64,000 bases of DNA, from assembly GCF_018401815.1 (NCBI RefSeq), contig NZ_JAGYKG010000001.1, positions 186,001 to 250,000 on the forward strand. Direction: 5' to 3'. Shown here one piece after another: positions 43,461 through 52,773 of the stretch. A model generated the notes under the pieces. It was not told the origin of the DNA and did no database searches. It saw only the letters and a program-made list of their open reading frames with translations. This DNA comes from Nonlabens sp. GTDB lineage: Bacteria > Bacteroidota > Bacteroidia > Flavobacteriales > Flavobacteriaceae. Each line of letters begins with the position of its first letter. The stretch's first letter is position 1. A program made the translations under genes and the position numbers.

Positions 43461-44279
43461 CTTTCTCAGTTCAGGGAATTCATTAAGAATATTTTCCATT
43501 TGAGTTCGATTATAGTCTCTATCAACGTTTATTTTCTTAAGCGATATTTTTTGGGTTCCTGAAATAGGTATAGGTTCAGGAAGGTCATATCCTGATGGCA
43601 CACTATTATTTCCATTTAAAAGTGCCATCACTTTAAACCAAGGATCGTCGTTTTTAGGAGTTATTCTCATGAATGTCTCCAAATCTGTAACTTGATTGCT
43701 TAAGACATTAGGTGGATATGCAACTGTAAATGCACCAATAGGCATGAACCAGTTATCATCGGCAGTTTCTTTAGTAGCGTACTTCCATTGTGGATAAGGA
43801 AGTACTTTTCCTTCTTTATCAAATGATATATTACGGCCTCTGTGTGAAGTAACTTTACTTGGATTTTTAATCGCAGCCTCATACAGTTTTGATAATGTTG
43901 AAGGATGATAGATGACATCATCATCTACAGTAATAATCATATCTTGCGGAAATGCTTTTACACTGTGAATTAATTTTCTATGACTAAACGTATAATCTGA
44001 ATAACGTATCTCTAATAAACTTTGAGTTAAAGAAGTCAAAGTTTCTGGCAAGTGACCTTCTAAATCTTTGTGCAACCAGAGAACTATTTTTTTCGGTTTA
44101 CAGTCTTGTAGCAAAACACTTTTAAGCGTGATGTGAATGGTTTCTAATCTAGATGGAATTGAAGTAAGCGAGACGATTGCATCAATCTCAGGAACATTCC
44201 TATCTATTAATTCTTCACCCTTCACTTTGTTCAATCTCCAACTATTGTACAAAGACGACGGCCATTCTTTCAATTTCAT
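43431..44279 (-). CDS. Putative glycosyltransferase (GT-A fold)
   Basis: 282 residues. DAIVSLTSIPSRLETIHITLKS is cited here in parts: VSLTSIPSRL near residue 38 and the acidic motif MIITVDDDVIYHP near residue 105, the likely nucleotide-sugar/metal site. SHRGRNISFD and PIGAFTVAYPPNVLSN follow. It resembles a little-studied glycosyltransferase group common in capsule or lipopolysaccharide loci. It is 1 bp from the kinase-like gene upstream, so the two are co-transcribed. Confidence 0.75.
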   Translation of the reverse strand: MKLKEWPSSLYNSWRLNKVKGEELIDRNVPEIDAIVSLTSIPSRLETIHITLKSVLLQDCKPKKIVLWLHKDLEGHLPETLTSLTQSLLEIRYSDYTFSHRKLIHSVKAFPQDMIITVDDDVIYHPSTLSKLYEAAIKNPSKVTSHRGRNISFDKEGKVLPYPQWKYATKETADDNWFMPIGAFTVAYPPNVLSNQVTDLETFMRITPKNDDPWFKVMALLNGNNSVPSGYDLPEPIPISGTQKISLKKINVDRDYNRTQMENILNEFPELRKLINTSAQQP

Positions 44280-44280
44280 A

Positions 44281-45033
44281 TTACAATATTTTTTTTATTC
44301 TTTTCTTTAAACGTTTTTTCCTATGAAAAGCCTCTTGAAAATTCTGTGTGTATTTCCACATGGTATCTATAGTCGTATGAGCGTCTTCATCAGAAAGTCT
44401 AGCATAAGCTGTTCCCATAACTTCATACATCCATTTTTTAGGAGACAGGCGTTCAAAGTTTTTAAGTCGATCCTCATAAGGTATATTATAAAACTTCATC
44501 CTATTGAGATCTACTAAAAAAAAGTAATAATGACCATCTCGCTTCTTTATGAGGGTATTTCCTGGAGAGTGATCCATAAAATAAATTCCAGCGTCATGCA
44601 TGTCATACATAAACTTTGAAAACTGCTGCAATATAGTCACTTTATCTTGTAACGCCTCATCGTTCGTAATCTCTCGGTAGGTAAAATCGTGCGCTACATA
44701 AGCGCTGACATAGTAACTCGCCTGCAAGCCTACCCCACTGAATTGCTCAAAATAGGCAATAGGCATAGGGGTTCCTATATTGTTTTTTACTAGATGTTGC
44801 GCGTTGTAATAAGACCTGGCAGCCTTTGATTTTCTAAAAAACCTGTAGGCGATCTTATTAATAAAATTAGGTGTTTTGAAGGATTTAACTACCAGTTGTT
44901 GATTATCATAGGTCACAATTTTTATTATATTGCGATCATCTCCTAATTGCTGGGTGGATTGATGGAATAAATGGAGTATTTCTTGAAACCGCTTTCGCGA
45001 AAGCGTATTGCTTACCAAATTTTCTTTACTCAT
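44281..45033 (-). CDS. Kdo/heptose kinase-like protein (lipopolysaccharide kinase fold)
   Basis: About 250 residues from MSKENLVSNTLSRKRF. The N-lobe has VVKSFKTPNFINK with the likely ATP-binding Lys; the catalytic loop MHDAGIYFMDHSPGNTLI provides D-x-x-x-x-N; VDLNRMKFYN is the DFG-equivalent. This pattern fits the KdkA/WaaP/RfaP group that phosphorylates lipid-linked core sugars. A palindrome copy encodes TLSRKR near the start. The longer ORF to 45060 adds nine residues without support. Confidence 0.8.
   Translation of the reverse strand: MSKENLVSNTLSRKRFQEILHLFHQSTQQLGDDRNIIKIVTYDNQQLVVKSFKTPNFINKIAYRFFRKSKAARSYYNAQHLVKNNIGTPMPIAYFEQFSGVGLQASYYVSAYVAHDFTYREITNDEALQDKVTILQQFSKFMYDMHDAGIYFMDHSPGNTLIKKRDGHYYFFLVDLNRMKFYNIPYEDRLKNFERLSPKKWMYEVMGTAYARLSDEDAHTTIDTMWKYTQNFQEAFHRKKRLKKRIKKIL
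44991..45004. repeat. 14-bp palindrome GCTTTCGCGAAAGC, copy 12
   Basis: Perfect copy at the 5' end of the kinase-like gene, encoding LSRK. Confidence 0.95.
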
Positions 45034-45129
45034 ATTATTTTCATCGTTTACAGATTGCAAAGAAACGGAAAAACCAGCAAATGGACAGAATTACTTAATA
45101 TTGCATTAGATCCATATTATATTTTTCAA

Positions 45130-45921
45130 ATGTCTATAACTTGTTCCCTAGTAACCCCTACTTACAACTGGCCTGAAGCGCTAGAATTACTGCTATTGAG
45201 CGTTAAAAGACAACGTGTATTGCCCGACGAGGTGATCATTGCAGACGATGGCTCTACAGAAAAGACGCTAGAATTGATTAAAAGATATCAAAAAGATTTT
45301 CCAGTTCCCCTTATCCATGTCTGGCATGAAGATCAAGGCAATCGCAAGCCAGCTATCATGAATAAAGCAATCTCAAAGGCAAAGTATGATTATATTCTAG
45401 AGATCGATGGTGATATTATTTTACATAAGAATTTTGTTGAGGATCATCTTTCTATGGCTGAAGAAGGCGTTTACCTTTTCGGTAGCCGTGTCAATATTCA
45501 AGAGAACCATCTAGAAAGCTTATTTAAAACTAAACAAATCGATTTTAATTACTTCTCTACAGGTATTAAAAAACGCAATAGAACGCTTCGCATTCCTTTC
45601 ATAGCTAACAGAGCAAAAAGAGAATCAAAAAGATCTAGTAAACTGCGAGGCTGCAATATGTCCTTTTGGCGTGCAGACTTTATTGCTGTAAATGGTTTTA
45701 ATGAAGAGTTAGTTGGATGGGGAATTGACGACAGCGAACTCATACAACGCATGATCAACAATGGTGTTCAAGGCAAGCGTATCAAACATAAAGGCATTGT
45801 TTATCATATCTACCATAAGGAACAAGACAAAAGCCAAGTGCATTTAAATCTGGAGATAGAAAAACAAATGGAACGTTCTGGCACTACTTATGCCAACAAA
45901 GGTGTGGATCAATACTTATAA
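45130..45921 (+). CDS. Glycosyltransferase family 2
   Basis: 263 residues from the ATG at 45130: SLVTPTYNWPEALELLLLSV, IADDGSTEKTLEL, LEIDGDIILHKN, and the C-terminal FNEELVGWGIDDSELIQRM. It is similar in layout to the gene at 41751. The upstream part of the longer ORF overlaps the divergent kinase gene and looks non-coding. Its stop is adjacent to the convergent gene at 45923. Confidence 0.87.
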   Translation: MSITCSLVTPTYNWPEALELLLLSVKRQRVLPDEVIIADDGSTEKTLELIKRYQKDFPVPLIHVWHEDQGNRKPAIMNKAISKAKYDYILEIDGDIILHKNFVEDHLSMAEEGVYLFGSRVNIQENHLESLFKTKQIDFNYFSTGIKKRNRTLRIPFIANRAKRESKRSSKLRGCNMSFWRADFIAVNGFNEELVGWGIDDSELIQRMINNGVQGKRIKHKGIVYHIYHKEQDKSQVHLNLEIEKQMERSGTTYANKGVDQYL

Positions 45922-45922
45922 G

Positions 45923-46855
45923 CTATTTTTCTTGAAGAACTTGCTTGCAGCGCAAGGATTGATTTAAAGCCCCCCCCTTAAGTAAAGCAGTAAACAATTT
46001 TCGCTTTTTGGAACTGAATGGGCTGGTCAGTAAATATTTGATCGTGTAAAAGTAAAGAAGAAAACCATGGGCGATTCGGCCGTGATGTTTTTTAATAAGG
46101 TACAAGAGAGATAGTTTTTGTTCTATTTTTATATCTATATTTTTCTCTGTAGATTTTCCTTGGTAATGAATATAAGCTTGATTTGGATAATGATAAGTTT
46201 TCTCCCCTAAGCTAGTAGAAATACGTCTGCACAAATCGCTTTCTTCATAATATAAAAATAATGCGGTATCAAATCCTCCTACTTCATTAAAAGAGCTTGC
46301 TTTTACAAACATAAAACTGCCTGGTACATACCCACAGCTTATTGGTTCCGTATACACTTTTTTACGTTTAGGATACTTTACAGGATTGATAGACTCCATA
46401 AAGTCTCTTTTTAACAACTGCCGCAGAAGAGTAGCATGATGGTCTATAGAAGAAATTCTATCTCCGTTCTCGCTCATCATTTGCGGTCCACATACGCCAG
46501 CATCTGGCGTACTATCCATGAATAATTTTAAATCAAAGAGTGTGTTTTCTTGAGTAAATAAGGTGTCATTATTAATAAATGCGTAATACTTAGAAGGAGA
46601 AGCAAAATTAACTCCTAACATGTTACCCGCTCCAAAACCAGTATTGATCCTACTTCGGTATATCTTAATGGTACTAGACTTCAATTGCTTAAGTGAATTT
46701 TTCAGCACTTCATAATCCTGATAGGTGGAACCATTGTCCACTACTATTATTTCATAAACAATAGTATCATTTGTTTTTTCAAGCAGGGATGTAATGGCAG
46801 CTACCGTAAAGGTAGCACTATTGTAATTGACATATATGCAACTGACATCTAGCAT
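45923..46855 (-). CDS. Glycosyltransferase family 2, rhamnosyltransferase-like
   Basis: 310 residues. SCIYVNYNSATFTVAAITSL, EIIVVDNGSTYQDYEVL, YYAFINNDTLFTQEN-type motif (AFINNDTLF) and CGYVPGSFMFVKAS, FLYYEESDLCRRI match dTDP-rhamnosyltransferase-like GT2 proteins. It likely extends an O-chain or core oligosaccharide. It is convergent with and directly adjacent to the previous glycosyltransferase gene. Confidence 0.87.
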   Translation of the reverse strand: MLDVSCIYVNYNSATFTVAAITSLLEKTNDTIVYEIIVVDNGSTYQDYEVLKNSLKQLKSSTIKIYRSRINTGFGAGNMLGVNFASPSKYYAFINNDTLFTQENTLFDLKLFMDSTPDAGVCGPQMMSENGDRISSIDHHATLLRQLLKRDFMESINPVKYPKRKKVYTEPISCGYVPGSFMFVKASSFNEVGGFDTALFLYYEESDLCRRISTSLGEKTYHYPNQAYIHYQGKSTEKNIDIKIEQKLSLLYLIKKHHGRIAHGFLLYFYTIKYLLTSPFSSKKRKLFTALLKGGALNQSLRCKQVLQEK

Positions 46856-46956
46856 CTGATAAAATTATTTAAGTGCCAAAGTTAGGTGTTCAACTTCTAT
46901 TTAAAAACAATAGTTTTAAGTTCCATATAAAAAGCCGCTAATACATCTAGAAAAGT

Positions 46957-46964
46957 TAATTTTG
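46957..46964 (+). promoter_or_regulatory. -7 promoter element of tsaC
   Basis: TAATTTTG (TAnnTTTG) ends 6 bp before the ATG at 46971 and overlaps the earlier ATG-like start at 46962, which is therefore unlikely. Confidence 0.5.
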
Positions 46965-46970
46965 CAACCT

Positions 46971-47618
46971 ATGGCATACAGTGAAAGAAATAAAAATAGA
47001 AGAGACCAGGTTAGAGGTCGTAAGCCTAGTAAGGAGAAGCAAATCGAAGTAGAATTACCTCGAGAAGCCATCAATCTTGCAGTAACTCAATTGAAAAAAG
47101 GGAATACCATCATTTACCCTACAGACACTATCTATGGACTAGGTTGTGACGCTACTAACTACGATGCTATTGAACGGCTAAATAAAATAAAGGGACGTGA
47201 TATATCTACACCTCTTATTGTTCTTGTAGATAGTTTCCAGATGCTGGATTCTATTATAGAAGATGTGCCAGACATGGCATGGGAAGTTCTTAAAGTGAAT
47301 AAAAAACCACTTACCATTATCTACGACCGACCTAAAAACGTAGCAGAAAATGTAATTGCTCCAGACGGGACACTTGCCGTAAGAGTAACTAACGATCCAT
47401 TGTGCCGGTCTATTATTAAAAAATTACGTAAACCTATCGTTTCTACCAGTGCCAATTTGAGTAAACATAAATCTCCTGTTCATTTTGCTGATATAGGAGA
47501 AGAATTACTTACAAGAGTAGATCACGTCATGGACATTCCTCTTGTCCATAAAAATATCCAACCATCTTCTATCATTAAGATTTCCAGTAATGGAATTATA
47601 AAAATCATACGCGAGTAA
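46971..47618 (+). CDS. tsaC: L-threonylcarbamoyladenylate synthase
   Basis: About 215 residues. After a basic N-terminal tail, the YrdC/Sua5 domain shows KKGNTIIYPTDTIYGLGCD, LNKIKGRDISTPLIVLV, PLTIIYDRPKNV, LAVRVTNDP and PIVSTSANLSKHKSP. It makes threonylcarbamoyl-AMP for the t6A37 tRNA modification. It lies 2 bp upstream of the tRNA nucleotidyltransferase gene, forming a small tRNA-maturation operon. Confidence 0.93.
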   Translation: MAYSERNKNRRDQVRGRKPSKEKQIEVELPREAINLAVTQLKKGNTIIYPTDTIYGLGCDATNYDAIERLNKIKGRDISTPLIVLVDSFQMLDSIIEDVPDMAWEVLKVNKKPLTIIYDRPKNVAENVIAPDGTLAVRVTNDPLCRSIIKKLRKPIVSTSANLSKHKSPVHFADIGEELLTRVDHVMDIPLVHKNIQPSSIIKISSNGIIKIIRE

Positions 47619-47620
47619 GC

Positions 47621-49048
47621 ATGGATCAAAAAACACATTATCCTGAGGCCATTCAAGAAAACGTTTTTAGAACTTTAAGTCAAGCAGCAGAAGAACTTAA
47701 CCTCCCTGCTTATGTAATAGGTGGATACGTCAGGGATTTTTTCTTGAACCGCGGTCAAAAAAAAGACATCGATGTGGTTGCGATAGGAAGTGGGATTTCA
47801 CTTGCCCGAAAAGTAGAAGAGCTTTTACCACACAGTACCAAAGTTTCTGTATTCAAAAATTTTGGTACTGCGATGCTCAAAACCGACGAACTTGAACTAG
47901 AATTTGTTGGTGCTCGTAAGGAAAGTTATGATAGAGGAAGCCGCAAACCCGTTGTGGAAGACGGCTCTTTAGAAGATGATCAAAACCGCCGTGATTTTAC
48001 CATCAATGCCATGGCTTTTTCCTTAAATAAAAATAGTTATGGAGCCTTACTCGATCCGTTCAACGGAATGGGTGATCTCGATAAAAAGATCATACGCACA
48101 CCTCTAGACCCAGATATTACCTATAGCGATGATCCTTTAAGAATGTTGCGCGCCATCAGGTTTGCTGCACAACTCAACTTTAAAATAGAAGAAGGATCCT
48201 TTGAAAGTATCAAACGCAATGCCCACAGACTAAAAATCATCTCTAACGAGCGTATCGTTACTGAACTGCATAAAATCATGATGTGTGACACGCCTTCTTT
48301 TGGCTTTTTATTGTTAGAAAAAACAGGATTGCTACAATTGATCCTACCCGAATTAATTGCTTTAAAAGGGATTGAAGAAGTAGAAGGACAGAAGCATAAG
48401 GACAATTTCTATCACACCCTAGAGGTGGTAGACAACATCTCTCGCAATACAGATGACCTGTGGTTGCGCTGGTCGGCATTACTGCATGATATAGGAAAGG
48501 CACCAACTAAAAAATTCAGTAAAAAAGTAGGCTGGACCTTTCATGGACACGAATTCAAAGGTTCAAAAATGGTCTACCATCTTTTCAAAAGGTTAAAAAT
48601 GCCTTTAAATGATAAGATGAAATTTGTTCAGTTAATGGTGCGCATGTCCTCAAGACCTATTGCGGTAATTGACGAAAGCGCCACAGACAGTGCTGTAAGA
48701 AGACTGGTTCATGATGCTGGAGAACACATCGAGAGTCTCATGACTTTGTGTGAAGCAGATATTACCACGAAGAATCCGCGTAGGTTCCAACAGTATCATC
48801 ACAACTTTCAACAAGTTAGAGATAAAATTGTAGAAGTAGAAGAACGTGATCATGTACGTAATTTCCAACCACCAGTTACCGGAGAAGAAATCATGAAAGC
48901 CTTTGATTTAAAACCATGTCGAGAGATAGGCCAAATTAAAATGGCTATTAAAGACTCTATTCTAGACGGAGTGATTCCTAACGAACACGATGCCGCTTAC
49001 AAATTCATGATTAAAAAAGGGAAAAGTCTAGGACTAACACCTAAGTAA
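47621..49048 (+). CDS. cca: CCA tRNA nucleotidyltransferase with HD domain
   Basis: 475 residues. The head motif YVIGGYVRDFFLNRGQKKDI with DVVA supplies the catalytic Asp pair; RRDFTINAMAFSL and DPLRMLRAIRFAAQLNF follow; the C-terminal HD domain contains RWSALLHDIGKAPTK. It adds or repairs CCA at tRNA 3' ends, or poly(A) in some relatives. It is the second gene of the tsaC-cca operon. Confidence 0.93.
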   Translation: MDQKTHYPEAIQENVFRTLSQAAEELNLPAYVIGGYVRDFFLNRGQKKDIDVVAIGSGISLARKVEELLPHSTKVSVFKNFGTAMLKTDELELEFVGARKESYDRGSRKPVVEDGSLEDDQNRRDFTINAMAFSLNKNSYGALLDPFNGMGDLDKKIIRTPLDPDITYSDDPLRMLRAIRFAAQLNFKIEEGSFESIKRNAHRLKIISNERIVTELHKIMMCDTPSFGFLLLEKTGLLQLILPELIALKGIEEVEGQKHKDNFYHTLEVVDNISRNTDDLWLRWSALLHDIGKAPTKKFSKKVGWTFHGHEFKGSKMVYHLFKRLKMPLNDKMKFVQLMVRMSSRPIAVIDESATDSAVRRLVHDAGEHIESLMTLCEADITTKNPRRFQQYHHNFQQVRDKIVEVEERDHVRNFQPPVTGEEIMKAFDLKPCREIGQIKMAIKDSILDGVIPNEHDAAYKFMIKKGKSLGLTPK

Positions 49049-49171
49049 CCAAAGGTCTTTATACACAGTCTTTTAAATACTTTTTCTACATGACTTTAAG
49101 CAAGAAATCAGTTTCAGTAATCTAATTCGATTTTTTTGTTCAACCCATCTCTATCAATTACCTTTAGTGCT

Positions 49172-49618
49172 ATGAAAAAAATACTTTTTCTTTTTTTATT
49201 AGTCCTAATCAGCAGTATTTCTTGTGGTCAAGAGTTGGGTGGCAATGAATTAGAAGGTTTTAATTTATTTTTAATGCCTGCCCCACAAATTAATGTAAGC
49301 TTAAGTCTGGACAGCACTAACATCGTTAATCCAACTACGGGTTTTTCTGTTACACCAGGCGCGCAAACCATAGATATGATGGCGGTTTATCAAGATATGA
49401 ACTCCTTACAAGCCAAACCTTACACCCCTAACTCCAATACAGATTTTGGGAGGCTGCGTTTTAAAAGCGATCGCAAAGGCGTTAACTTATCTATCAACAA
49501 TAACGATCGATTTGCCAGAGAGTTCAGGTCCAGCAACCCGGCCTTTTTTGAAGCCAATAGAAATACAGCTCTTCAAAGAGCTTACAATCCGCTGTCAATT
49601 TATAATAACAATTGGTAA
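49172..49618 (+). CDS. Secreted hypothetical protein
   Basis: About 148 residues from MKKILFLFLLVLISSISCG, a signal peptide with a possible lipobox (SISC). The mature part contains INVSLSLDSTNIVNPTTGFS and ends in RAYNPLSIYNNNW. No domain is recognised. It is rich in Asn, Ser and Thr, suggesting an envelope location. It stands alone between cca and pepT. Confidence 0.6.
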   Translation: MKKILFLFLLVLISSISCGQELGGNELEGFNLFLMPAPQINVSLSLDSTNIVNPTTGFSVTPGAQTIDMMAVYQDMNSLQAKPYTPNSNTDFGRLRFKSDRKGVNLSINNNDRFAREFRSSNPAFFEANRNTALQRAYNPLSIYNNNW

Positions 49619-49696
49619 GTGACCTGTATACCACTTCCCCAACCCTCTATTTACCTTGATGATAGTAGTATATTTCAATATGTTTTTAATAATGCT

Positions 49697-49710
49697 GCTT
49701 TCGCGAAAGC
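49697..49710. repeat. 14-bp palindrome GCTTTCGCGAAAGC, copy 13
   Basis: Perfect intergenic copy 39 bp upstream of pepT. Confidence 0.95.
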
Positions 49711-49749
49711 GGTACCAATAACTATCTTTACCGTAACTAATTACAAAAC

Positions 49750-51003
49750 ATGAAAAAACAAGATATACTTGAACGTTTTATCAGTTATATCAGCATAGAT
49801 ACTGAATCTGATCCAACTAGTGATACCACCCCTAGCAGCGAAAAACAATGGGATCTTGCGCGTAAATTACATCAAGAACTCTTGGACATGGGAATGAGTG
49901 ATGTAACTATTGATGAGAATGCCTACATCATGGCAACCCTGCCGTCTAATGTGCATCATAAAACACCTACCATAGGCTTTATATCGCATTTTGATAGCAC
50001 TCCAGACTTTACCGGTAAGAATATCAGACCACAAATAATTGAAGATTACGACGGTGGCGACATTCCACTTAAAGGTTCTGATCTTGTGCTTTCCCCAGAT
50101 TATTTTGAAGATCTAAAACAATATAAAGGACAGACCCTTGTCACTACTGATGGAACAACCCTTCTTGCAGCAGATGATAAAGCCGGAATAACAGAAATCA
50201 TGACGGCAATGAAACACCTGATCGAGAATCCGCAAATCCAACACGGTACTTTAAAAGTAGGTTTTACTCCTGATGAGGAGATAGGCCGCGGTGCGCATAA
50301 GTTTGATGTAGAAAAATTTGGTGCCGACTGGGCGTATACCATGGATGGAAGTCAAATAGGCGAATTAGAATATGAAAACTTTAATGCAGCTGGTGCTGTA
50401 GTTACTTTTTACGGCAAAATTGTTCACCCTGGCTATGCAAAAGGAAAGATGATCAACTCCATGTATATGGCACAAGAGTTTATAGATGCCCTACCTCGAC
50501 TGGAAACTCCTGAACATACAGAAGAATACCAAGGTTTCTTTCACTTGCACGACATGAAAGGAGCTGTTGAGAAAACAGAATTGCACTATATTATTAGGGA
50601 TCACGATAAAGAACATTTTGAAGCACGTAAAGAAATGATGCATAGGTTAGTTAGTGCTCTTAATGAACAATACGATCGGAAGGCAGTTAGTATAGTTATA
50701 AAAGACCAATACTATAATATGCGCGAAAAAATAGCCCCAGTAATGCATATAATAGATGTAGCAGAACAGGCTATGAAAGATGTAGGGATTGTCCCACTAA
50801 TCAAACCTATACGCGGTGGCACCGATGGATCTCAACTGAGTTATATGGGCTTGCCTTGCCCTAATATTTTTGCTGGAGGCCATAATTTTCATGGCCCATA
50901 TGAATATGTCCCTGTAGAAAGTATGATCAAAGCCACCGAAGTGATTATACGTATTGCCGAACTTGTAGCTCAAGAAAATCATAATTATAACGTACCTGAG
51001 TAG
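49750..51003 (+). CDS. pepT: Peptidase T (tripeptide aminopeptidase)
   Basis: 417 residues, M20 family: GFISHFDSTPDFTGKN (first metal His/Asp), TTDGTTLLAADDKAGITEI (bridging Asp), GFTPDEEIGRGAHKFD (catalytic Glu pair) and PIRGGTDGSQLSYMGLP. It is a cytoplasmic zinc aminopeptidase releasing N-terminal residues of tripeptides. A GCTTTCGCGAAAGC palindrome ends 39 bp upstream of the ATG and is followed by a -7-like TATCTTTA at 49733-49740. Confidence 0.95.
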   Translation: MKKQDILERFISYISIDTESDPTSDTTPSSEKQWDLARKLHQELLDMGMSDVTIDENAYIMATLPSNVHHKTPTIGFISHFDSTPDFTGKNIRPQIIEDYDGGDIPLKGSDLVLSPDYFEDLKQYKGQTLVTTDGTTLLAADDKAGITEIMTAMKHLIENPQIQHGTLKVGFTPDEEIGRGAHKFDVEKFGADWAYTMDGSQIGELEYENFNAAGAVVTFYGKIVHPGYAKGKMINSMYMAQEFIDALPRLETPEHTEEYQGFFHLHDMKGAVEKTELHYIIRDHDKEHFEARKEMMHRLVSALNEQYDRKAVSIVIKDQYYNMREKIAPVMHIIDVAEQAMKDVGIVPLIKPIRGGTDGSQLSYMGLPCPNIFAGGHNFHGPYEYVPVESMIKATEVIIRIAELVAQENHNYNVPE

Positions 51004-51414
51004 CCTTCAAAAGTAGTGTAAGCAGCACAGCAAATAAAAAAACGTGACTTGAGAACTTAAAAGCGGCTCTTACTTTGCCCACAGACCTTGGTAAGATTCT
51101 TCTTTACCTAACAACCACCACATTTAAGACAACCATGTGATTTTAAAAACAAAAACATCATTCCTATACTGACGTTCTATTCAATTGAATCAGCTTGCAC
51201 AAAAAAATCGATTCCTTATCTAATTTAGAAAGTATCTTTGGTAATAAAACAACTGTGAAAAATAGCCCTTCTCAACCTTTTTGTAGAAATATGCTTTTCA
51301 ACAAAATGGGATTTTTGCAAAATAAAAAAGCTGGAATTTGCAGAAAATAACTTTCTATTTCACGCAACTAATTTATCTTTATGGTATCTTACTAACCTAA
51401 CAGTTACTACACAT
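51004..51414. other. Intergenic stretch between pepT and the beta-barrel protein gene
   Basis: The 411 bp contain no credible ORF and no long repeat. A -7-like TATCTTTA lies near 51374-51381, about 33 bp upstream of the next ATG. I see no tRNA or clear terminator; a structured RNA cannot be excluded. Confidence 0.5.
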
Positions 51415-52026
51415 ATGAAAAATATCCTAATAGCCGTAGCAGCCTTCCTGATAACAGCTACTGCTTTTGCCCAAGAATCAGAATCCCTTGAAGAAACTGA
51501 TAATCAAAAACGACTGAATACATTCAACGAAGTTAAAAAGCATGAAGTCAGTCTTGATGTTGTTGCAGCCATAGCCGGTTTAGGAATTAACCCTAGATAT
51601 GAATACGTATTGGGAAGATATTCTGGAGTAGGAGTAGATCTTAACATTGGGATTTTAGATGATGATGATAGTTTTGATTATTACGAGACTTTTAGCATCA
51701 CGCCTTATTACCGACAGTACTTTTTCTCAAAAGAAGACTATGGTGCCAAAGGATTTTATGCAGAAGGATTTGCAAAGGTGTTTACCTTTGAGGATAGTTA
51801 CTTTGAAGGAGGAGATGGTTTTGGGCCTGGCCGTAATGTGACTGATTCTTATACCGAAGCTGCTCTAGGTGTAGGAATCGGATGGAAATGGGTGAGTGAT
51901 AGTGGCTTTCTTATTGATATAGGATTTGGATTAGGCCGTAATTTAGGTCTTGCAAGCGATCCACAAGGATATGATTTACCCGAAGTGACTGGACGTGGTG
52001 GAGTCAACTTCGGTTGGAGGTTTTAA
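51415..52026 (+). CDS. Outer-membrane beta-barrel protein
   Basis: 203 residues with a signal peptide ending near TAFAQ. After an acidic segment, strands include EVSLDVVAAIAGLGINPRYE, SITPYYRQYFF and AALGVGIGWKWVSD, and the last strand ends GGVNFGWRF with terminal Phe. DUF3575-like barrel proteins show this pattern. Function unknown. A hairpin terminator follows 30 bp downstream. Confidence 0.78.
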   Translation: MKNILIAVAAFLITATAFAQESESLEETDNQKRLNTFNEVKKHEVSLDVVAAIAGLGINPRYEYVLGRYSGVGVDLNIGILDDDDSFDYYETFSITPYYRQYFFSKEDYGAKGFYAEGFAKVFTFEDSYFEGGDGFGPGRNVTDSYTEAALGVGIGWKWVSDSGFLIDIGFGLGRNLGLASDPQGYDLPEVTGRGGVNFGWRF

Positions 52027-52056
52027 CCCTGAATACCCATTACTTTATAACACATG

Positions 52057-52078
52057 AAACGAGCCCCAAGGCTCGTTT
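52057..52078 (+). terminator. Terminator after the beta-barrel protein gene
   Basis: AAACGAGCC and GGCTCGTTT form a perfect 9-bp stem with loop CCAA, followed by T. The longer ORF of the SRPBCC gene would start within it and is rejected. Confidence 0.8.
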
Positions 52079-52134
52079 TTACGTTACTTTTGTATAAGGT
52101 GATCATCAAAACTTATTTTATCAACAAAAAATTA

Positions 52135-52626
52135 ATGCCAAAACTACAGCTAGAAACAATTATTAATGCGCCTATAGAAAGAGTCTTTGATCTAGCAAGA
52201 AGTATTGATTTGCACCTGCTCTCTCTAAAACACACTCATGAAAAAGCAGTGGCTGGAAGGATGACAGGACTGGTAGAAAAAGGGGAGACAGTCACTTGGC
52301 GTGCCAGGCACCTAGGAGTTACTCAAGAACTCACCAGCCTCATCACAGATGTAGATCCCCACCACTATTTTGCAGATGAGTTGGTAAAAGGAGCCTTTCA
52401 ACATTTTAAACACGAACACTTTTTTGAGAAACTAGAAAATGGTCGTACGTTGATGAAAGATATATTTGACTACACTTCTCCTTTAGGTCTTTTAGGTAAA
52501 CTAGCCGACCTTCTTTTTTTAGAAAAATACATGACCAAGTTGTTAGAGCAAAGAAACAGTACGTTAATAGAGGTTGCTGAGAATCAGCGATGGAAAGAAC
52601 TTCCTGGGATGGAACCGCATTTGTAA
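52135..52626 (+). CDS. SRPBCC-fold protein (START/polyketide-cyclase-like)
   Basis: 163 residues from the ATG at 52135. LQLETIINAPIERVFDLARSI is given here in part (INAPIERVFDLAR), followed by GETVTWRARHLG and MKDIFDYTSPLGLLGKLADLL; this is the usual layout of the SRPBCC ligand-binding fold. The ligand is unknown. It is cytoplasmic and monocistronic, convergent with the yajC operon. Confidence 0.85.
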   Translation: MPKLQLETIINAPIERVFDLARSIDLHLLSLKHTHEKAVAGRMTGLVEKGETVTWRARHLGVTQELTSLITDVDPHHYFADELVKGAFQHFKHEHFFEKLENGRTLMKDIFDYTSPLGLLGKLADLLFLEKYMTKLLEQRNSTLIEVAENQRWKELPGMEPHL

Positions 52627-52727
52627 AGCGCTCTAATTTGATATAAGCAAAGCATTTCAAGTAGCATCACCTATCGCGCCGTACAAAAGGCAGCTGCTGT
52701 GCAGGAATGTAAGGATGGCCCACAAAA

Positions 52728-52753
52728 AAAGCCCTTAATTTCTCAAGGGCTTT
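52728..52753 (-). terminator. Terminator of the nusB-DUF1573-yajC group
   Basis: AAAGCCCTT and AAGGGCTTT pair in a 9-bp stem with an 8-base loop. The minus strand continues with a T-run, 21 bp after the yajC stop. Confidence 0.78.
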
Positions 52754-52773
52754 ATCAATACATGGTACTATAT

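Noticed and set aside
52054..52134. Long N-terminus of the SRPBCC protein
   Set aside because: It would begin inside a hairpin terminator and does not resemble the family.
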